The position numbers were made by a program, and so were the translations under genes. The notes beneath the pieces were generated by a model. The model was given only the letters and a program-made list of their open reading frames with translations. It did not search any database and was not told where the DNA came from. Positions 21,133 to 26,625 of a DNA stretch of 26,625 bases are shown piece by piece. Within the stretch, counting starts at the first letter, position 1, and each line of letters begins with the position of its first letter. Source of the DNA: Spirogloea muscicola (lineage: Eukaryota; Streptophyta; Zygnematophyceae; Spirogloeales; Spirogloeaceae); the NCBI GenBank assembly GCA_009602725.1, contig WELB01000025.1, positions 95,745 to 122,369 on the forward strand, in the 5' to 3' direction.

Positions 21133-21258
21133 ATCCCGTGGTGCCGCGACCCCTCCTGGAGGGGGAAGGAGTGGGAGGCGCTTCGGAGGCAGTGAGCGGC
21201 TTTTGCGCCCCCGGCAGGGGCTAGGACTGACGTGGGGGTGGGGGCACGGTTTGACCAA

Positions 21259-21342
21259 ATGGGAGGCTCCTTACCAGCCGGCGCATGGCCAAACCTCCCG
21301 AGCTTCCCCGCGGTGAAGTCCTCCGCCGCCGCCGCCGCCGCC

Positions 21343-21373
<31 letters not shown>

Positions 21374-24300
21374 TCGTTGCGGCCCCAGCCGATTCTTTAC
21401 CCTCGCAGATTNGGCGGCGAGGACGCGCCCGCAGGGCTCGGCCGCGCGGCGCCGAGTGCGGCCTTCCTGAGGGCGGCAGCCAGCGTTGCGCAGCCCGAGG
21501 CGCGACCGGGCGCGGGCGCCGTGATGGTGCGGGCCAAGATCCGGAAGACGAAGCGCGCACCCATGGACCCGGACTACCCGTGGCCGGACAAGTACAAGGC
21601 AGAGGAGCACGGCTTCCTGGCCTTCCTCTCCAAGTTCAAGCAGGTCCCCAACAAGTCCGCCAAGCCCGTGACGCTGCCCTTCGAGCGCGAGCTCGTGGAG
21701 CTCGAGAAGAAGATTGAGGAGGTCAGTGGCATGCACGGCACTCCTAAGACCCCCCCCGCCGCACACTTGTGTGCTCGGTTCGACCCCCGCCATGCACGCC
21801 TGCTGCTGCGTTTTGCACACGGAGCGGTCTGCTGCGAGCGGGTATTCACTCCTTTTCGCCGGTTGCAGGTGCGGGCGCTGGCCAAGAAGACCGGCATGGA
21901 CTTCAGCGAGCAGATTCGGGAGCTGGGGACGAAGTACGACAAGGTGCGCAGCCGAATCGTTTCCGGCTCGGCTCGCGTCCATCAGCTCCTCACGTCTCCA
22001 TTGCTGCGTAGCAAGGGGCTCGCATTGCAGGTCCAGGCCAGCTTTCCTGTGCGGCTCCTCACTGATGCACGTTCTGGAGCACTCGTGGCAGCTGAGACGC
22101 GACACGTACCAGCGGCTCACACCCGTGCAGCGCCTGGCCGTGGCCCGGCATCCCAACCGGCCCACATTCCTCGACCACGTCATGAACATCACTGATAAGG
22201 TGACCTAGCCCTGGCCATCTCATGCACGTCTGCAATGCGCGGAACTCCTTTCTTGCTTCCATAGTTCACTGCGACATGGGAAATTACGCCTTGCCCTTTG
22301 CTGTGACCGAGAGAAGGGGAGATTGGTGTAACGTAGCCAGCATGCCATTCCTGTAGTCCATGATCCTCCTGCAGAAGCAAGCCTGACATGTTCCAGTGGC
22401 TCCTGAGCCACCGTCTGTGCTCAGTGGGTGGAGCTTCATGGCGACCGGGGCGGCTACGATGACCCGGCTTTGGTCTGCGGGCTCTGCCGCATCGACGGCA
22501 TGAGCTTCATGCTCATGGGCCACCAAAAGGGCCGCAACACCAAGGAGAACATCCACCGCAACTTTGGCATGCCCACGCCCAATGGGTAAGATCTTGGAGG
22601 AACTTGTGGCTGTGCTGATTCACATGGCCCAGCCTTAAGATTGGTTGATTTTCTTGCGAAAGTGGATCTCGCCTGTTTTGCTCCGCATGTCAAGTGGAGT
22701 AAACTGTGGTTGTTTTAACACTTTCGGTCAATCGTGCACCACGATTTAACATCACAAGAATGTGGTCTGCCTGAAATTCACTTATTCCTGCGGCTTGTGA
22801 GAAATGTCACAAGAGCGACCAAAGCAAAGGCCATCTGCCTCCTTGAGAGACCAAATGTCTGAAATTAAGGGCGGCGTGGTCCCAAGTTGATTAGGGGCGA
22901 CCAACATACGATGGCAGCAGCTGCAGTTCCTCATTTTGGGTGGCAAGCGCAGGTACCGGAAAGCGCTGAGGATGATGAGGCATGCGGACCATCATGGCTT
23001 CCCCATCCTGACGTTTGTTGACACTCCGGGTGCCTATGCTGGGGTTTCGGCCGAGGAGCTTGGACAGGTGACTATCATTTTCCAACACCTCCACCTGATT
23101 GAGCCGAGGATGCATGACGTCGATATGAGGATTAGGCACAGAGTCTTGACTTCAAGCTTATCATTCTCTATAGACTATTCCCAAATCAAGTGCAAGGAGT
23201 GGCGGAGGTTTTCCTAGCTGCCACAACGAGTGTTGCCAGTGGGGTTGTTGCCAGTGCTCCTCTGGGCCCGTCTTGGACTACTGTCTGGTGTGCTGCACAA
23301 TCTAATGCACGTCTGTGCCACAATGGCACTCGGTTTTCGGACTTATGGGGAGCCTCTTTCTCCGCGCCTCAGGGGGAGGCCATTGCGCACAACCTCCGCG
23401 AGATGTACGGCTTGAGGGTCCCAACAGTCTCTGTGGTTATTGGGGAAGGCGGCTCCGGAGGGGCGCTTGCTATCGGCTGCTGTGACCGGATGCTCATGCT
23501 GGAGAACTCAGTCTACTATGTGGCAAGGTCAGCAGCACGCAGAGCACATTGGGAGGTCACTCAGTAATGCAGCAGCTTGGCATTACTGAGGAAGGCTATG
23601 CACAGTGAAATTTGCACCAGCAGGCGCTAGGACAAACATTGGGTGAGCTTGTGGTTGACAGACATCAAGTTGCTTGTGCTGGAATTTACTTGAAATCCTT
23701 ACTTGTTTTTGCTTGGTGGCAGCCCTGAAGCGTGCGCTGCCATTCTCTGGAAGACTGCCAGCGCAGCTCCCAAGGTCTGCAGCACTATTGGCCTGTAGCC
23801 CTTCAGAGAGCCACCTATTTTGGTTCTGCACAAGTTGCTAAGGTCTGTCCAGCGTGTGCTGCGCAAGGGTGCATCGTGGTGGATGCACGGGTGTTGTCAT
23901 TCACGAGGAGCTTCCAGTGTTATAATCTCATTTCCTAATTTTCACCCTATGTTTACCTGGCAGGCTACTGAAGCTCTGAAGATCACAGGACAGGAACTGA
24001 TGAAGCTCAAGGTCTGCGACGCAGTTATTCCGGTATGCTTACTGCCTCCTCTCAAAACATCCTGCCTCTGTATGCATAGGACTGCCATACTGCATGTGGA
24101 GGAAATTTAGCTTGGACAAAGATTGTCATAGTATCAGCAGGCAAACTCCAAGTTAAAGTGTTGGCTCCTCTGCGCCTCAGGAGCCTTTGGGAGGTGCACA
24201 TGCGGACCCCTTAGCAGCCTCGCAGAACATCAAGACTGCCATCATGGCTCAAATGCATGTACGTATCAGGAGATTGTGGCACAGGTCCTGGGCAGTCCCT

Positions 24301-24868
24301 GTTGTCACGCCTGTTGTTAAGGTGCAGACTGTTCTGCAGTTCAAGCACTGTACTAAGCAGGTCATTGGCCATAGAATGCATGTGAGTGATGTTAGATGGA
24401 GCGCACAAATTCTGGACTAGATCTGCTGCATCTGATGGGCATCAGTCATCTGGCAACGGGCTCTTGCATTACTCTTACCCAGCGGCCCCTTTCCTGCCTC
24501 GGCTGGATGGCAAACCTGAGAGAGAGCTTGTACTTCAGGTTTCTTGAAGTGCGAGTGGCTTGTTGTGATTGCAGGAGCTGCTAGAGCTGGACACAAGCAC
24601 GCTCTTGAAGCAGCGCGTAGCCAAGGTGCGCCAGATTGGGGGCTGGATCGACAACAAGGAAGCAGACGCGAACATCAAGCGCTCGATGAAGAAGCGAGAC
24701 ATGCCCGCCGGGGGCAAGCCAGGGGAGCCTGCAAGGGACGGCAGCAACCAGCTGTTGCCGTCAGCGCTCAAGTCGCTCGACCAGCGCATCAACTGGCGCG
24801 GCTCGGCGGACCTCAACAATACGCCCGTGAACTCGTCCTTTGCGCGCAGCGGCAGCAGCAGGGAGTGA
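21259..24868 (+). CDS. accA: Acetyl-CoA carboxylase carboxyltransferase subunit alpha, plastid, 10 exons
   Basis: Alpha subunit of the carboxyltransferase of heteromeric plastid ACCase; with the beta subunit it moves CO2 from carboxybiotin to acetyl-CoA, the first step of fatty acid synthesis. Proposed exons: 21259-21721, 21869-21943, 22092-22199, 22425-22585, 22953-23067, 23373-23527, 23723-23774, 23964-24032, 24181-24258, 24575-24868, about 522 residues. Seen: an Ala-rich leader of about 90 residues like a transit peptide, then [85 protein letters not shown] (glycine-rich active-site loop), [11 protein letters not shown] and [10 protein letters not shown], in family order. The N at 21412 must be dropped for the leader to stay in frame with the conserved part. 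The start at 21259 is the first ATG of that frame. The family call is near certain. Confidence 0.95.
21325..21375 (+). repeat. GCC trinucleotide repeat in the accA leader
   Basis: A run of GCC triplets, with one CTC interruption, encodes poly-Ala in the chosen frame (poly-Arg or poly-Pro in the others). Such tracts slip easily, so length and frame here deserve caution, especially with the ambiguous base 37 nt downstream. Confidence 0.8.
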
Positions 24869-25482
24869 AGGAGGAGGCCTTCCTTTGTTGCGACAATTGA
24901 TGCCGATGTTGTAGACAGTTCAAGTGGAGCTGTTTATCATACGCGTGACGTGGTATTAGTAGACCCCCCACCCCCCGCCCCCTCCCTCCCCTTCCAGGAC
25001 AGCGTTGTGTGTTTGTACAGAGTGAATGTCTCAACCTCTTATCTTCTTCACCACTGTAAGTCTTATCAATATATGGGTAACATGGTCTGTGGGATTTCAT
25101 AAGGGCCTCCAAGTGTGCACAATATGCATCCAAGTGTGCACAACATGCAAAGGATGGCACTTCCACAGAGGCTGCCTCTGCTGTGCGAGTCCTACTTCCC
25201 TCAGCATGTTTTCGCTGTCAAAGAAACACGACCACCTTACTCGAAGTGCGTTGATTACAGTGGCAGGGCCTGCCTTCTGAGCTGGCCAATCCAAAACCTG
25301 AAATCTCCCGGAAGAATAGCCATCACAGTTAAAATGCCGTTTCTTGAGGCTCTGCTCAGTACACGACGTGAGCATTCAATGAAGCTCGAGTATGACGTGG
25401 CGTCTGGTAATTAGCAATATGTACAAGTTCGTATCGTCTAACTACTCTGAGCACCAACAGTGCGAGGCAGAGTACTGCAGCA
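24869..25482. other. Intergenic region between convergent accA and RING genes
   Basis: It contains the 3' ends of two convergent genes. A C-rich polypyrimidine tract is at 24964-24998. Two direct copies of a 21-bp unit starting CCAAGTGTGCACAA lie at 25109-25149. No gene is seen; ORFs on both strands are short and unlike known proteins. Confidence 0.65.
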
Positions 25483-26625
25483 TCAGAAGAGCTCGAGGCG
25501 GAAGGAGACAGCCCTGCGGCAGAGTGGGCAGCGCGAGATGCCTGCTCCGCAGGTACAGCACACCTGGTGACCGCAGCCCAGAGCCATGCGCGAGCGTGCG
25601 CAGAGGCAGACGGGGCATCGCTGCAGCGCCAATGCCTCGCCGGGCGACAACCCCTCCTCCGCCAGCCATTCCCACTCCTGCGACGGTGGTCCGCTCTCCT
25701 CGCCACCCTGGCCACCATCAGTCAGGTCCTCTTCCCCGGCGTCTCCACGGCCCTCTGACAAGCTGCTGCTGCTGCTGGCAGTGCCGTCGTCGCCGCCCGG
25801 CCCGGGCGACCACGTGGGATCATCATCCTCTGAGTCGGCCGCATTTGCCGCCATGACTTCCCGCTGGGAAGAGCGCCACCTGGTGCTCATGGCCTTGTCT
25901 ATGAAGAGACGCCGCAGCGGCTGGAGAAGCCAGGAGGTCAGGTCGCAGCTGGCGCCGCCGCCGGCCTCGGCCTCACGATAGTGCACGCGCCGCCATGTCC
26001 GGAGGCTGTACCGCGCAGAGCGGGTGTGGCTCGGTACAACGCGGCCGAGAGCCACGTCGAGGTGGTCGGCGAACGCTGCCAGTGCGGCAGTGACGCGGGA
26101 GGGAAGCCCAAGTGCGGCGCAGAGGCCGCAGGACAGCAGGCCGCCATGGACCTCCACGGCAACCAGCAGGAAGACCGCAGCGACCGGCAGCATGGCGGCC
26201 AGCCACGGCGGCGCGCCCCAGGCGGCAGCCACCTTGGCAGCCAGGAGCCTGCCGTTGACGGACGAGAGGGCCAGCGTGGCGCCCGATAGGAGCCCGATGG
26301 CGCGCACGCCGGCGCTCACGGCCGTGGCTACGCCGTCCGGCAGGCTGTCAACCAGCATGACCAGCGAGGCGCCGCGCTGCGGTGCGCGGGCGACGAGCCG
26401 GACTGCGCGGGCTGCGCCAGCGGCGGCAGCGTGGAACAGGACGACGGCGTACGCCGCTTGCGCGAAGCTGAAGCTGAGGTAGACGGCGGCCAGCGCAGTG
26501 CCGTAGACGTAGGCGAGGCCGGCTGCGAGCGCGGCGAGGGCCTCCCGGGCGCCGGCCCGCAGCGCCCAGAGGGCGACGAACCAGGGCAGCGCCAGGACCA
26601 GGCCCGGCGCGGCGGCGAGCGCGGC
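25483..26625 (-). CDS. Multi-span membrane protein with C-terminal RGLG-like RING finger, 5' part outside the window
   Basis: Probable membrane-bound E3 ubiquitin ligase. The frame is open from the window edge to the stop at 25485-25483, giving 380 visible residues with no intron. The N-terminal half has several hydrophobic segments (for example PGLVLALPWFVALWALRAG, YVYGTALAAVYLSFSFA and LAAMLPVAAVFLLVAVEV), suggesting about five spans. An acidic, Ser-rich linker follows (DSEDDDPTW, TASSSSSLSEG). The last 44 residues form a C3HC4 RING: CPVC, GCGHQVC, CTCG, CPLC, with spacing C-x2-C-x10-C-x-H-x2-C-x2-C-x6-C-x2-C. The GCGHQxCCxCG signature resembles plant RGLG/copine-type RINGs, which normally follow a vWA domain and not membrane spans. 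An internal ATG at 26358 exists, but the hydrophobic frame clearly continues upstream of it. Confidence 0.75.
   Translation of the reverse strand, partial: AALAAAPGLVLALPWFVALWALRAGAREALAALAAGLAYVYGTALAAVYLSFSFAQAAYAVVLFHAAAAGAARAVRLVARAPQRGASLVMLVDSLPDGVATAVSAGVRAIGLLSGATLALSSVNGRLLAAKVAAAWGAPPWLAAMLPVAAVFLLVAVEVHGGLLSCGLCAALGLPSRVTAALAAFADHLDVALGRVVPSHTRSARYSLRTWRRVHYREAEAGGGASCDLTSWLLQPLRRLFIDKAMSTRWRSSQREVMAANAADSEDDDPTWSPGPGGDDGTASSSSSLSEGRGDAGEEDLTDGGQGGEESGPPSQEWEWLAEEGLSPGEALALQRCPVCLCARSRMALGCGHQVCCTCGAGISRCPLCRRAVSFRLELF

Larger units (their letters stand above)
19140..21258. other. Intergenic region between the LRR and accA genes
   Basis: 19140-19940 is AT-rich with no gene I can support. 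19945-20560 holds a weak two-exon hypothetical gene. 20473-20608 is an inverted pair of dispersed repeats. 20610-21258 is GC-rich and contains the accA promoter elements; its long minus-strand ORFs look like GC composition artefacts. Confidence 0.55.

Noticed and set aside
20651-22192. Long minus-strand ORFs across the accA promoter and first exons
   Set aside because: They overlap the accA promoter and conserved accA exons, include the ambiguous base, and consist of poly-Arg or poly-Pro from the GCC repeat.

Overview
The window looks like nuclear DNA from a plant-lineage (Viridiplantae) eukaryote, most likely a green or streptophyte alga. The genes are split by many short GT-AG introns and coding exons are GC-rich. 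The gene set is plant-like: a plant-type sphingoid base kinase, a plant-type cytosolic GH85 ENGase, a secreted LRR protein with a plant LRRNT_2 cap, and a nuclear alpha-carboxyltransferase of plastid acetyl-CoA carboxylase with a transit-peptide-like leader. I cannot name the species. Exon boundaries were worked out by hand from splice sites, reading-frame phase and remembered family motifs; no database search was run.

Layout: (1) about 86-3491, +, sphingosine/long-chain-base kinase, 8 exons. (2) 3492-5791, repeat-rich intergenic. (3) 5792-9851, +, GH85 ENGase, 12 exons. (4) 11432-10283, -, three-histidine-box fatty acid hydroxylase/sterol desaturase, 3 exons, convergent with ENGase. (5) 11433-14529, densest repeat block. 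(6) 14530-15018, +, intronless orphan with a C-terminal membrane anchor. (7) 15019-16317, repeats, then the GC-rich promoter of the next gene. (8) 16318-19139, +, secreted LRR protein, 10 exons. (9) 19140-21258, a weak two-exon hypothetical gene that runs into an inverted repeat, then the accA promoter. (10) 21259-24868, +, plastid ACCase alpha-CT, 10 exons. (11) 25483 to the window end, -, 3' part of a multi-membrane-span protein ending in a RGLG-like RING finger.

The genes do not form one pathway. Several touch lipid metabolism (ACCase, sphingoid base kinase, hydroxylase), but in a eukaryotic genome this may be chance. The least explained part is the space between genes. About 20 copies, in both orientations, of a short dispersed repeat whose core folds as a hairpin (GGGCTGG, small loop, CCAGCCC) fill the intergenic regions and are absent from the modelled exons and introns. 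They occur with other shared modules (a roughly 190-bp direct repeat, an interrupted palindrome and a roughly 96-bp tandem duplication). This looks like an uncharacterised non-autonomous repeat family and is the best candidate here for something undescribed.
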